Part shown: piece by piece, positions 20,565 to 31,725 of the stretch
Position numbering within the stretch: position 1 is the stretch's first letter
Layout: each line of letters opens with the position of its first letter
Source: Campanula takesimana
Lineage: Eukaryota; Streptophyta; Magnoliopsida; Asterales; Campanulaceae
Direction of reading: 5' to 3'
DNA length: 64,000 bases
Assembly (NCBI GenBank): GCA_026119855.1
Contig: JAOWBW010000043.1
Location: 868,001-932,000 of the forward strand
The notes under the pieces: model-generated
The model's input: the letters and a program-made list of their open reading frames with translations, nothing else
What the model was told of the DNA's origin: nothing
Databases searched by the model: none
Program-made: the position numbers and the translations under genes

Positions 20565-21126
20565 TATTGTGTTTAGACCCTCCAAACCAAACAGATCGCA
20601 AAATTAATGCGCAAACCCAACAACAAAGAACAATAAAAGAAGCAAAAATAGTACAAAGAGACACAAAGAATAATTGTTTACTCAGTTCGTCAATATTTTT
20701 TACTACGTCTGGGGGCACTACAAAGCCATGATCTTGCACTATAGTATGTTAATATGGAGTTACAATGAGTTATGGGGCAGAAACCTACTTATATACACAA
20801 CCTAGAATGAGACCAAAACCTAGTCTAATTAGAATTCCCAAAATTCAGCTTATTCCCATCCAGCGGTTGCACGGCCTCTTTGTTTTGTGTGGACGCCCGA
20901 GCAGCTCGGCCAAGTAGCTTACCCAGCTTGGCCGTGCTCTATTTTTGCACAAAGTCAGTAGGTTCGTCCGTGAAACTTTCCTTATGGACAGCCTCTCCTC
21001 ATCCTTGACTCACCTGAGGCGCACAGCCGGGTCCTTTGCACAGATCGGCCACTATGCGCCTGTTCTGCGGTTTTGTTGATTTCTTCTATTTAGATCGCTA
21101 GTTCCCGGTTTATCTCTATTCCAACA
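20565..21126 (-). repeat. 5' LTR of outer Copia element
   Basis: Partner of 2115-2672, ending CCAACA at 21126. Just inside it, the minus strand has CTAGCATCAGATCTC, a decayed form of the tRNA-Met primer site TGGTATCAGAGC. The decay agrees with the age of the element. Confidence 0.85.
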
Positions 21127-21346
21127 GGATAATCTTTAAAATCTAGAGGAAAAACTGGGTGTTGGGTATGCCCACTTATAACTCATGTTTTTAATGTTAG
21201 ATTTGATTGATACATTACCTAAGTTATAATTGTATGGACTTTAGATCCTATGTAAGAAGTATGTATACTTCATTTTTTTGATAGTCCATTTTATAACAAT
21301 GTTGTGCAATAGGATCAAATTAAAAATTTATCTAAGTATAAAGCTG
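21127..21346. other. Unassigned AT-rich spacer
   Basis: Between the outer Copia LTR and the next LTR fragment. No coding or repeat signal noted. Confidence 0.5.
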
Positions 21347-22165
21347 TTGGATTTATGCCCTAGGCCCGAGAAAGGCCTATGCGTTACATCATAGCTTCAT
21401 TGTTTATAGAGATAACAAACACGATTATTATATTCTTTTGCATGTTTATTATAATAATCATTGTCTCTATCACTTATAAAGAGCTAGCATGAGTTTAATG
21501 GATAATCATATGATGATTATGGTGCATAGGATGCGGATTAAACTTGTGGGTACTTGTTGGAGAACAAGGTACTGGATAAACCCGTTATGAGATTGATGTC
21601 ATGGTCAAGTGTCATAATTAAATCTCATAGCAGTCATACCATTTAAATCCTTAGACCTGAGATTATCATGGTCTTCCATATGATGAATATTATGTTTGAC
21701 GTACTCAAACTCTACCCTTAACCGGGTGGTTATAAAGGCTACGATTGGCATAATCGGATTCCTGTAGGGAAGAATGATAAGTCAATATGGTATTTGTCCC
21801 TCTCTCAAGAGAGATATCTGCTTGGCCACTCGATGAGTGAGATTGATGATAGTGCATGGCCATGCCCAAATGGAATTAATGTGTTCAATGTCATTTGCTC
21901 ATATCAATCTACTCAACATCGACAAAGCATTGGACAACATAAGTTGACATGGGCCATGACTTATGTCCAATATGATATCGTGTGACAAAGGGATTGTGAT
22001 ATGTTCTATAAGGTAACTTTGGACTTTCAAAGTTATACTAATTGGGTAGTCATAATCGCTTGCTAGATTCCGCTTATGGCTTATGGGTTCTGACTTGTTC
22101 GGACTCGTTGCCAACTTAGTATAATCCTATTGGGTCACACACAATAGAACGGATTGAAAAGGCTG
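21347..22165 (+). repeat. Partial LTR of the tandem-array family, opposite orientation
   Basis: Begins TGTTGGATTTATGCCCTAGG on the plus strand and matches the reverse complement of the array LTRs (for example 31725 down to 30925) through the TCCTATTGGGTCACACAC block. It then diverges. It is clearly more diverged than the array copies are from each other, so it is an older insertion or a sister subfamily. No second LTR or primer site was found. Confidence 0.75.
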
Positions 22166-23580
22166 AAAAATCTAAGATTTTTGAACTGCGACCGTGTAAG
22201 ATACCCGCAGGAAAAATGGAAAGGTTTCCCCTCGAGAATCAAACACGGTGTAATTCCAAAAGATAACGGATTCGCCACGTTAGTTTAATTTTAAATCCAA
22301 ACTTACGAAAAATTGTTAAAGATTGCGAGTTCGGAGGTCAGGTTACACTTTGGGAAGAACACTAGTTCACCCAAAGTTCCTCAGAAAACCGGGTCTCCCT
22401 AAAGTTTGTTGACCAAAAATGTGCAAGTGTGTGTGTGTATTTTCAAAATGGGAGAAACTGACTTTTAACAGAAACCAGTTAAAAAGTTAACAAAAAGGGT
22501 TTATTTTGCAAAGTTTATGACAGAAAAGGGTTAAAACAAAAAAACTTTCCACATGGTCAAACCATCCGTCCGGATAGTCCAAACTATCCGTACGGTTGGT
22601 TGGGCCGTCCCAGAAGGTTTTTACAGATTTAACAGAAACAGTTCAGTTTCAGGCAGTCACAGGGGATTCTGCTAAAACTGGACTGATTTGGGATTGTTCA
22701 GCCTATTTGCTAGTTACAAAACATAAATAAGATCATCCCTATGCCATTGATCACTAGTTAAACACCAAAAACAAAGATTCTTGGGTGTGATCAAGGCAAT
22801 CATTGGGGAAATATGAAAAAAAGTTGATAAATTATGGCTTTTGAGCCAAGATCATCATTTGGATGGTTAAAGATTGGAACTTTAACATCCAAATGAATGA
22901 TTCACCCATGGAAAACCTTGGGGAAACAAGAAATCAACCTTTAGTTGGATAAAGATTGAATCTTTACCATCAAAAGGGACATTATTAGGAGTTGATCAAA
23001 ACTTTGAATGGTAAAGTTTGAGACTTTATCATCAAAGTTCATCAAACTCAAGTAAATCAACATAAATATAAAGACTTGGAGATAAATTGCATTAATTTAA
23101 AGACAATAAAAGTAAAGACTTGAATGTAAAGTGCATTAATATAAATGATAATGAAATAAAGATACATTATACATAACAAGCCTTGATCATCATGGTTTGT
23201 AACCCACAATCACACACTAGGCATGAAGGGCACCATTGATCACTCCAAGGCTTGGAGCCAATTTATATAATTACAAGGAAATGTAAAGACATTATGTAAA
23301 TAAAGAAGATAAAAAAGAATGATATAAAGAGAAGATGGGTGAAGGAGGCCTCACCAATGTTAGTTCTATTCCTATCTTTCTCTCTCTCTTTCACTCAATA
23401 TGTGTTTGTGATTATGACTAGCTCTCAGTTCTACAGAGCTTCAGCTCACTAAACAGTTCCCCCCCCCTAAAATGATCAGCTAGGGGTCTAATTTATAGGG
23501 ACTGAGGGTGCCTAAACCATCCGTACGGATTGGCCCCTCTAGTACCCAAACCGTCCGTACGACTCAGACTGGCGAGCTTC
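22166..23580. other. Unclassified repeat-derived sequence with CCGTACGG words
   Basis: No coding frame. It contains several copies of the word typical of the array family: ACCATCCGTCCGG and TATCCGTACGG near 22561-22596, and ACCATCCGTACGG near 23517-23529. A run of TCTCTC lies near 23380 and a C run near 23461. It may be the remainder of an LTR element related to 21347-22165. Confidence 0.45.
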
Positions 23581-23957
23581 TAGATTTTTCCAATTTTAAT
23601 TCCATAATAGTCCTGGAGTTTTAGGTTTATCTTAGTAAGGTCCCAGCCTATCAGTTTATCCCTGAATGGTGCTAAGAGTTCCTCTAAGTTGGTCAATTTC
23701 AGATTGGGGTACTTACAGAGCCCCTCGGCAACGTCGCTTTGGAAAAGCGGGGTTGTCAATAAAAATAAGCATCCCAATCTGATGGGAAGGCGGCTTGACC
23801 AATTTGGTTGCATGGTTGGACCTAGGGGTATAGGATTCCTATGTATCCCGTTTGCGGGGAATCAAGCCTAACGTAATTCGAAAGGGGTGATAAACTCTAA
23901 GGCTACTCAAACCTAAGGGCTAGGTGGATATCTGTCATCCTCTCCTAGGGGGACGGG

Positions 23958-24312
23958 CATGACTCTTGGTGAGTTCCGAGGCGGGACATGGTCAACTTGG
24001 CTCTATGGAGAGGGTTGACTTTCATAAAGAAGCGTGACTCTTGGGGTCAGAGGCATGGTCAACTTGGCTCTATGGAGAGGGTTGACTTACATAAGGAAGC
24101 GTGACTCTCAGGGTCAGAGGCAGGACATGGTCAACTTGGCTCTATAGAGAGGGTTGACTTTCACAAGGAAGCGTGACTCTCGGGGTTAGAGGCGGGCATG
24201 GTCAACTTGGCTCTTATAGAGAGGGTTGACTTACATAAGGAAGCGTAACTCTCGGGGTCAGAGGCGGGACATGGTCAAATTGGCTCTATGGAGAGGGTTG
24301 ACTTTCACAAGG
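23958..24312. repeat. Minisatellite A, about 71-bp unit, five copies
   Basis: The block CATGGTCAACTTGGCTCTAT recurs starting near 23987, 24054, 24126, 24197 and 24270. Units also share AGGGTTGACTT and GCGTGACTCT. Copies differ by a few bases, so it is not a recent artefact. Confidence 0.9.
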
Positions 24313-24860
24313 ATGGTCTTACATCATTTTGGACTGCCGCGGAGAAAGGTTTTAAAGTGACCATTCTAGGTCAAGGTTTGACTTGGGTCAACTCCACCTT
24401 TGGGGAGTTTGACGGGAGAACGGGTCTTACGTCCCACTAAAGACGGCCGGGGCTAAAGACTTAAACCCATAATGACTATTCTGAGTCAAGATTTAACTTG
24501 GGTCAACTCCATCTTTGGGGAGTTTGATAGGAAAACTGGTCTTACGTCCCACTAAGGACTGCCGCGGAGAAAGGTTTTAAAGTTATCATTCTAGGTCAAG
24601 GTTTGACTTGGGTCAACTCCACCTTTGGGGAGTTTGACGGGAGAACGGGTCTTACGTCCCACTAAGGATGGTCGGGGCCAAAGACTTAAACCTATAATGA
24701 CTATTCTGAGTCAAGGTTTAACTTGGGTCAACTCTACCTTTGGGGAGTTTGACAGGAAAACTGGTCTTACGTCCCACTAAGGACTGTCGCGGAGAAAGGA
24801 CCTCAACCTATAATGACTATTCTAAGTCAAGGCTTGAGTTGGTCAACACTACTCTACGGG
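24313..24860. repeat. Minisatellite B, 108-115-bp units in two alternating types
   Basis: GGTCTTAC recurs near 24315, 24423, 24538, 24648 and 24763. Units alternate between a GCCGCGGAGAAAGG type and a GCCGGGGCTAAAGACTT type, giving a higher-order period of about 225 bp. Most units contain TTGACTTGGGTCAA or its mutated form, a small hairpin. Confidence 0.88.
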
Positions 24861-25204
24861 ATGGTTGACACATTTTCTTGACACCGGGGAGAGCCTAGGG
24901 GCGACCTTTAAGACACTGTGGACACAAAAGTCCAAGACCTTGGAAAAATCATTTTGAGAGGAGATCAAAAGCATTTTGCTTGAAACATTAATTTTTCACA
25001 AATGACACCAAATGGGCAAATTTAGAAACACTTATTTCTAAAGTCAAATCTTTTAACAAAGTATTTTAGTCAAATTTTGATTTTAACTTAACCACGAGGT
25101 TTGTTATGCATGAAGTCCTTTGGATTTTGTCCATTCGTTGAGAAGTATCTGATGGTAGGAAATTTGCTCGTCATTGTTATGGGGATAGCCCCAATGTATT
25201 CTTT

Positions 25205-25302
25205 GTCGTTGATGTGGAGGTAGCCCCATGTCCTTGTGGTTGTTGATGTGGAGGTAGCCCCATGTCCTTATGGTCATTGATGTGGAGGTAGCCCCATGTC
25301 CT
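25205..25302. repeat. Minisatellite C, 33-35-bp unit, three copies
   Basis: GATGTGGAGGTAGCCCCATG starts near 25211, 25244 and 25279, each followed by TCCTT. A shorter diverged copy (GGGGATAGCCCCAATG) lies at about 25180. Confidence 0.88.
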
Positions 25303-25350
25303 TTGAAGTGAGGTTAGGAACCCATCCTTTTTCATGACGCACCCTTTCTT

Positions 25351-25463
25351 TTGCCTAGGCCCCCTTGCGGGTTTTCAACCTAGCGGGCATCTCTTTTGCG
25401 TCTTTTATGGCACACCTTGTTTTTTGCCTAGGCCGCCCTTGCGGGCTTTCAACCTAGCGGGCT
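25351..25463. repeat. Direct repeat pair around TTGCGGG...CAACCTAGCGGG
   Basis: TGCCTAGGC, CCCTTGCGGG, TTTCAACCTAGCGGGC occurs twice, about 74 bp apart. Its function is not known. Confidence 0.75.
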
Positions 25464-27679
25464 ACTTTTTTTGTGCCTTTCTTTTTCTTTTTTTTTTAGT
25501 GATCCAGCCGACATGATAGAACGGGGACTTAAGGTATCTTTTAGAGGAAACATGCAAGGGCATTTTATTTGGGAAAGAGTCCCTTTATGTTGGTGAGCTC
25601 TTTGAGCAATGTATCATGAAATGGGAGGAAGTCCTTGCTTGACAGAATACAAATGTTTAGCTCTTTCCTAAGATGCAGAGAAGAAGACTTGTCGAGACAT
25701 TTGAAATTTGCCTTAGTCAATATCATCAAAATGATTGCTTGAATGGACCATGTTTGTCATTAAGTCAAGATTATAGCAAGCGATTAACCTTAACATGTAT
25801 AAATGTTGTGATCAATTAAGATTCAATCAATGGCAAGATCGGGAGGAGAATGTGTTTATGGGGAATTGTCCCAAAGAAGGTGTGTCTGGGAAATCGGTCA
25901 TTGAAAGGACCGGGTTTGATGGCTTTGTTTCATGTTATGACCGGACCCAAAGGTTGCCTACGTTCCCCTCATTTTGAGGAGCTCAGGTCACCGTAGTTCG
26001 GCCATGGATCGTCTTTTGTTGAAGTCGGTGTCCTTTTGAAGGATGTGGTTGCTTTACTGATGTAGATCGATTCGCTTTGCGGTGAACTCCTCGGGATGTT
26101 CTTTGAAGTGGACTTTTGCAGTGAACTTGGTGAGCTTTTGAGGTAAACTTTCTCTTTGCCAATATTCATTTCCTTTACATATTCATTCCCTTTCCCTCTT
26201 CTCTTTTTTTTTTTTTTGAGGGAGAGGGGAAACATTAGCCCCAACTTGCTATCATGGATATTGGCTCATTTGTAGCCCCTTGTAGGAATGTCTGTCACTT
26301 CTCGTTTTGACTTTTGAAGATCCCAGAAGTCCTTTGCTTGGTTGCTCACGCGCGGTCACGGTTGAATCTTGGTGGTTTTTGAAACAACATCCTTGCCTTT
26401 TTATTGTCTCGGGATGCCTTTGATGTGCATCAAGAATTTGTATAGGAAAGGTGTATCGGGTTATGTATCGGGAAATGTGTATCGGGAATGTGTATCGGGC
26501 AAGGCTTGCCATTAATTGTTTCTTCATGCCAATTGATCACAATATTTATTCACATCAATATTAATTGTTTGCATTTAGCATTTTTCATTTGTGTTAGGTC
26601 CATTCGTCCTTAATGATTCGTCATTGACTAGTATGCTTAGAAGTCAATTCATCATTTTAGGGACGTAGCAATCATTTGATAATAACAAGTAAGGCAATTT
26701 CAAGAGTAAATGTATATTGCAAATAATGTCTCAAGTCTAGAGAGAAGAGAAGGAAAATGACTCTTTTATTTAGATAACTTTATACATACATGTCCCAAGT
26801 ATGGACCTTTGTAAAAATAAAAAGACACAGTCCGGGACAGACTTTGGTGAAAGTCTAGATCCTACGAGGCTGGAAGACTCTCTCTCTCTTTTTTTTTTAG
26901 GGATGGGCTCCAATGAAACACGATGATCCATTTTTTCCTCAATTGTTGGAGGGGTTGTCGGCAGCATATCCCATGTCTTCCACGGGAAACTTGGGTTCCA
27001 TGTCGTTGGGAAAGATGTCGCGAGGTCTCCATTTGGCTTGGCGTTGTAATTGCCGGATTCTCCTACTCACGAGTTGGGAGTTTGCTTTGGGCTATCTCCT
27101 TTTGGTGATTTCCATTAAGGTGTGTAATCTCCGTGCATTACATTCGGCGAGAGTACGGATTTCCCTTTGATGTAGCCGCCTTTGGGCTCCGAAGCACGGG
27201 CTTCTCCTTGTGTTCACATGGATGGTTGTCTCGGACGCCAATTCAGATGTGGCTCCTTGGTCGATGTTTCCAATGGACAAGGCCGCAAAGGACTTTAGCA
27301 TATTAAACCTCAAGGTGAAAATTTATAACCAGGATTTGAGAAGAATGCTTCATTATCGGATTAGCTTTTTGATCTTTTTATTTTAAGAAAACTTTATCTC
27401 CATTTCTTTTTGAAAGACTCACTTTTGTTTGAGATGAAAGACTCACACACATTTTATGCAAACTTTTGACAAGGCAATAATAATAATAATCTTATTAAGA
27501 AAACTGACAATGGATTCCGAATGGTTACCACATGGCATCAATCGGGGAGTCGAGACTCTAAACCTAACTGACCTTTCTCAAGGGATTACCACACATCTTG
27601 AAAGCAACTGACTCTTCCTAAGGATGAAAACAGACACTTTCTAAGGGGAGGTTAATGGGAGAGGTTTTTGACATTCCGC
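25464..27679. other. No confident gene; probably decayed Ty3/Gypsy sequence
   Basis: Short open frames exist on both strands but none has a recognisable domain. There are homopolymer T runs near 26201 and 26890, and a short TGTATCGGG repeat at about 26441-26500. The gag remnant immediately to the right suggests this is the downstream part of the same Ty3/Gypsy element with pol lost or unrecognisable. Confidence 0.45.
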
Positions 27680-28783
27680 TTCTGACCATAGCTGTAGCTT
27701 CATTTCCAATTTCCCAACCGGGGGCATTCAAGCTTTCCTTTCGCTATCAACTTCCGGATGACACGTTTTAAAGTGGTGCAATCATCGGTATCATGTCCAT
27801 GATAGTTTTGAAAGGCACACCTCTTGTCTTGTCGAGACGTCTTTAGGGGTTTTTAGGTTGAAAATTGACAAGAGGTGATATGAGGCCCTGCTTGACCAAT
27901 CCTTCAAATACCTTTTTTATGGGCATTCCGAAATCCTCAAACCTCGTGAAACGGGGTTTGGCTTGGCATTTGGATTTTCTTTCATCATTGAGCGGAGCGT
28001 GGTGGGGACAAGAATCACTGTCTCTCCATGCAAAGGGGTTCTCATTGAGTGTCCTTTCGAACTTAGGTTCCATTTGCTCTCTCTTTCCCAATGGATGGTT
28101 GAGGGGATTTTGCGGGGGCGCATGCATACACATAACCTTGGTTACTTGCAGGAATATATATTGGAGGCATGCAAGGAGATTGTGGTCCAAAAGGTCTTGG
28201 ATTGTAGAAATAATACGGGTCACCCCGGAATCCCATTGGGAAATCTGGCGGAGGCAAGTTGGTGATGCCTGTTCGGGTATCCATATATGGTCTAAACAGT
28301 GACTGAGCTCTGGTGACTTGGTTGATGGTGTCAAACCGATAATGGATTCGATTGGGAAGGTGTTGTGAGTACGATGCTCGAGGCATAACCGGTGTGCACA
28401 GCGGTTTGCGGGCCTTTTGAGTGGATTGCGTTCGGGGTTTTATAGGAGGCGTCCCATAGGAGATGTTGGATTTGGGATGTGGCGGTGATGTTTAGTTGCA
28501 ATTTGGAGGTTGGGTGGTTTCTACCTCTTCTTTGTGGTTGGCAACTTTGGCGAAGGACCCACCAATTTGAAACAGAGCTGTGACACCTTGTTGTCTCGTC
28601 GACTCATCAAACGGACATTGCATTTCTTTGTAGCTCTCTGTGATGACTTCTTTCTCAGCCCCGGGGGTTCTAGAGCTTGGAGAAACTCTTATTTCGTAGG
28701 GCTACCCGGATTGTATGCGACGTCATTTCTTAAGCTACTGTCCACTGAGGTGATCTTTCTGAGGTACGGCATGATGATCTTTC
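27680..28783 (-). pseudogene. Ty3/Gypsy gag remnant, Tat-like
   Basis: Read on the minus strand across frameshifts: an N-part near 28700-28500 (EMQCPFDESTRQQG, TALFQIGGSFAKVA), a proline-rich middle (PPPDFPMGFRGDPYYFYNPR), then RFTRFEDFGMPIKKVFEGLV and finally CAFQNYHGHDTDDC followed by LKRVIRKLIAKGKL. The last block resembles the C-H-G-H-D-C-LK segment of plant Tat/Ogre gag, which packages the RNA. It starts abruptly at 28783, where the tandem array begins, and no pol follows, so the element is truncated at both ends. Identification is by motif memory only. Confidence 0.6.
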
Positions 28784-28784
28784 T

Positions 28785-30352
28785 GAATAGAATTAATGCA
28801 CCTACGCTAGGGCGTAACCCACATAAAACTACCACGTACTCACAAGTGTTTTAATCATGGATTGGCACAAGACTTAAGTTTTTAAGAAGGTTTATTACAT
28901 AGAGATATGCATCATATATTTAATTATGTCAAACATAATATAATATAGTCTTTGCATAACTGATGTTAACTAATCCAATTAATTAACAGAAGTAAAATCT
29001 TGTGATTTAATTATGAAGCAACATAATGGGGACGGAATCTAAATTATCTATAAACATTTTACAGATTGGATATTTCATTCGCATTCCAGAAACAAGGCGT
29101 GAGCCTGCCATTGGTCCATGCAAAGGATTAATCCAAATTTAGTTTCCTTCTCTTGCAAACGATTTGCACTTTGTATAGGGGTAATTCTGAAACTTTAAGA
29201 TTACGCCAATCTTAAACTCCTTTAAGATTCTGATCTCATTAACAGTTTGGACTTCTGAAATTAAATATGTTTCAGGAAACACGGTTTCCAAAACCTGCCG
29301 TCTGAAATAGATCAGAATCAGTAATGCCCAAACAATCTGTACGGATGTTTCTGGAAGCATCCAGATTATCAGTACAACTCTTTCATACAGGTCACATAAA
29401 GTCTGAACTCTTCAGAATTTTGAAACTGTATCCGCAGAGCATCTTGAAATTGAAAGCACAAACCGCCACGGCCGAAACTAAGCCAAAAGGCATCCACATT
29501 TCCGTGCTAAGATCAAGAAACCAAGCAACTTCTCTATACGGTCGAAACTAAGCCAAAAGGCATCCACATTTCCGTGCTAAGATCAAGAAACCAAGCAACT
29601 TCTCTATACGGTCGAAACTAAGCCAAAAGGCATCCACATTCCGTATAGATTGGATACTTGTTTCAAGATCTTCATTGTCTCTTAATCTCACAGATTACAG
29701 CAGTTCTAAACTCTTTAGAAACTCTGATTTCTGCAATTCCTTTTGAATTCTTCGGCCGAAAACTGTTCCAGGAAACACGGTTTCGAAAACCAGCCGTCTG
29801 AAAGCAGTTCCAATTTCCAGATTCGAATTCTGTAAACAATTTACAGATAATCTGAACACCAGAAAACAAAATCAAATCTGAGAATTTCCAAACTAGCCGT
29901 ACGGATCAGTTTGCATCATCCAAACCATCCGTACGGATCCATTGGTATGATCCCAGATTTCCAGGTTTTTTCAGAATTTCAGAAATTCGACCAAATCCAA
30001 TATCATGTTTGTACATAATCAGATTACAGAAACATGAATTTACAGATTACGAATTTATTAGATCTAATCAATATCATGAATAAACAATTTATTAAATATA
30101 TAAATTAGATCTAAATTATCAATACACATAATCCAATATTTATTGATAATCACAACATGCAATTATTCATATAGATCAAATCAATATAATAATCACATAA
30201 CCCCATGTCATGCTCATAAACCTTTATATCTCATATATAAAACTCAAATCACGCATTCATCTTATTATCATGTAGATATCATATAATCGAATTAAACAAT
30301 TTCAACATGAATATACTAAAATAATCAACAATGAACGGGGCTCTTATACCAC
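28785..30352 (-). repeat. Partial internal region of array unit 0
   Basis: Begins at GAATAGAATTAATGCACC inside the family's internal sequence, directly abutting the Gypsy gag remnant. The same point in later units is 35512, 42241 and 48976. The junction carries a short local duplication of GATCTTTCTGA (28751-28782). Confidence 0.85.
29473..29640. repeat. 70-bp subrepeat, 2.4 copies (unit 0)
   Basis: CGAAACTAAGCCAAAAGGCA begins at 29473, 29543 and 29613, exact period 70. The same structure occurs at about 36197-36365, 42931-43098 and 49666-49832. Confidence 0.92.
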
Positions 30353-31725
30353 TGTTGGGTTTTGATGCATCATGCGCAGCGGAATAAACAGATAAAATCA
30401 AACACCCAAGAGCCCGGATCCGTGCATGTTGATTAAATTAATACAAGATGAAAGAAAAATACCCTTGAAGATCGAATCAATGAACACGGATTTTGAGGTG
30501 CTAAAGGAAACACCCTCTATCGGTATCCACACGTCGAACGGACTCAAGAACGCTTCTTGATTTGACTGCTAGATCCTTAGGCTTGAAAAACATGGTTGAA
30601 GAACCATTCTTCAATCTCCCTTTGATTATTATGGTTTGATGATGAACAAAAATCAAACCCTAACAACCTTAGTATAGTATGTGTTTTCTCTCTCCAAGAA
30701 ACTCTTGTTGATTTCCAAAATCAATCCTAAGGCTTAGTTTCCTGCTGAAGAGAACATAGAATATATACTGGGAGAAACCTAATTCCATTAGGTTAAAGGA
30801 TTCCTTTCCCTGAAAGAAATCTGACAAAACTCGTCAGCGGACAAACTATCCGTACGGCTAGTCCAAACCATCCGTACGGATGGTTTTTCCACTTCCCAGT
30901 TTTTTCTCGTTTTTTCGTGCCAAGTAAGATCCGTTCTGCGTGTGTGACCCAATAGGATTATACTATGTTGGCAATGAGTCCGAAGACCTCGTAAATCATA
31001 AGCGGACTCTAGCAAGCCATTATGACTACCCAAATAGTATAACTTTGAAAGCCCAAAGTAACCTTATAGAACATATCACAATCCCTTTGTCACACGATAT
31101 CATATTGGACATAAGTCATGTTCCACGTCAACTTATTTGTCCAATGCTTTATCGATCCCGAGTAGATTGATATGAGCAAATAACATTGAACGCTTCAATT
31201 CATTTGGGTACGGCCGTACACTATTATCAATCTCACTCATCGAGTGGCCAAGCAGATATCTCTCTTGAGAGAGGGACAAATCCCATCTTGACTTATCATT
31301 CTTCCCTACAGGAATCCGATTATGCCAATCGTAGCCTTTATAACCACCCGGTTAGGGGTACGTTTGAGTACGTCAAACATAATGTTCATCATGTGGAAGA
31401 CTATGATAATCTCAGGTCTAAGGATGAATGATATAACTATTATGAGATTTAATTATGACATTTGACCATGACATAAATCTCATAACGGATCTATCCAGTA
31501 TTTGTTCTCCAACATGTACCCACAAGTTTAATCCGCATCCTATGCGCTATAATCATCATATGATTATCCATCAAACTCATGCTAGCCCTTCATAAGTGCT
31601 AGGTACAATGATTATTATAATAAACATGCAAAAGATATAATAATCGGGTTTGTTATCTCTATAACAATGAAGCTATGATATAACGCATAGGCCTTTCTCA
31701 AGGGCCTAGGGCATAATATCCAACA
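30353..31725 (-). repeat. Array LTR 1
   Basis: 1373 bp, TGTTGGG...ATCCAACA on the plus strand. Left neighbour CTCTTATACCAC reads GTGGTATAAGAG on the minus strand, a variant tRNA-Met primer site. Right neighbour is ATCTCCCAC. A perfect 22-bp palindrome centred on CCGTACGG sits at 30865-30886. Confidence 0.9.

Larger units (their letters stand above)
2115..21126 (-). mobile_element. Outer Tork-like Copia retrotransposon (split by two nested insertions)
   Basis: Two LTRs of about 560 bp (2115-2672 and 20565-21126) flank gag-protease-integrase-RT-RNase H remnants, all on the minus strand and in Copia order. Without its insertions the element would be about 5.1 kb. A SIRE-like element sits in the RT region and a TRIM in the integrase. 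Possible target duplications are GCATA (2110-2114) and GGATA (21127-21131), one mismatch. The zinc knuckle, the RT motif YVDDM and the RNase H style point to the Tork/Tnt1 group. Many stops and frameshifts make it an old dead copy. Confidence 0.85.

Noticed and set aside
27092..27313. Frames around 26900-27310 as host genes
   Set aside because: Frames on both strands overlap, are short and show no recognised domain; likely decayed Ty3/Gypsy sequence.
30788..31431. Small open frames of 76-81 codons in each array LTR as genes
   Set aside because: They are LTR sequence present in all units and lack protein features; their conservation simply reflects the recent duplication.
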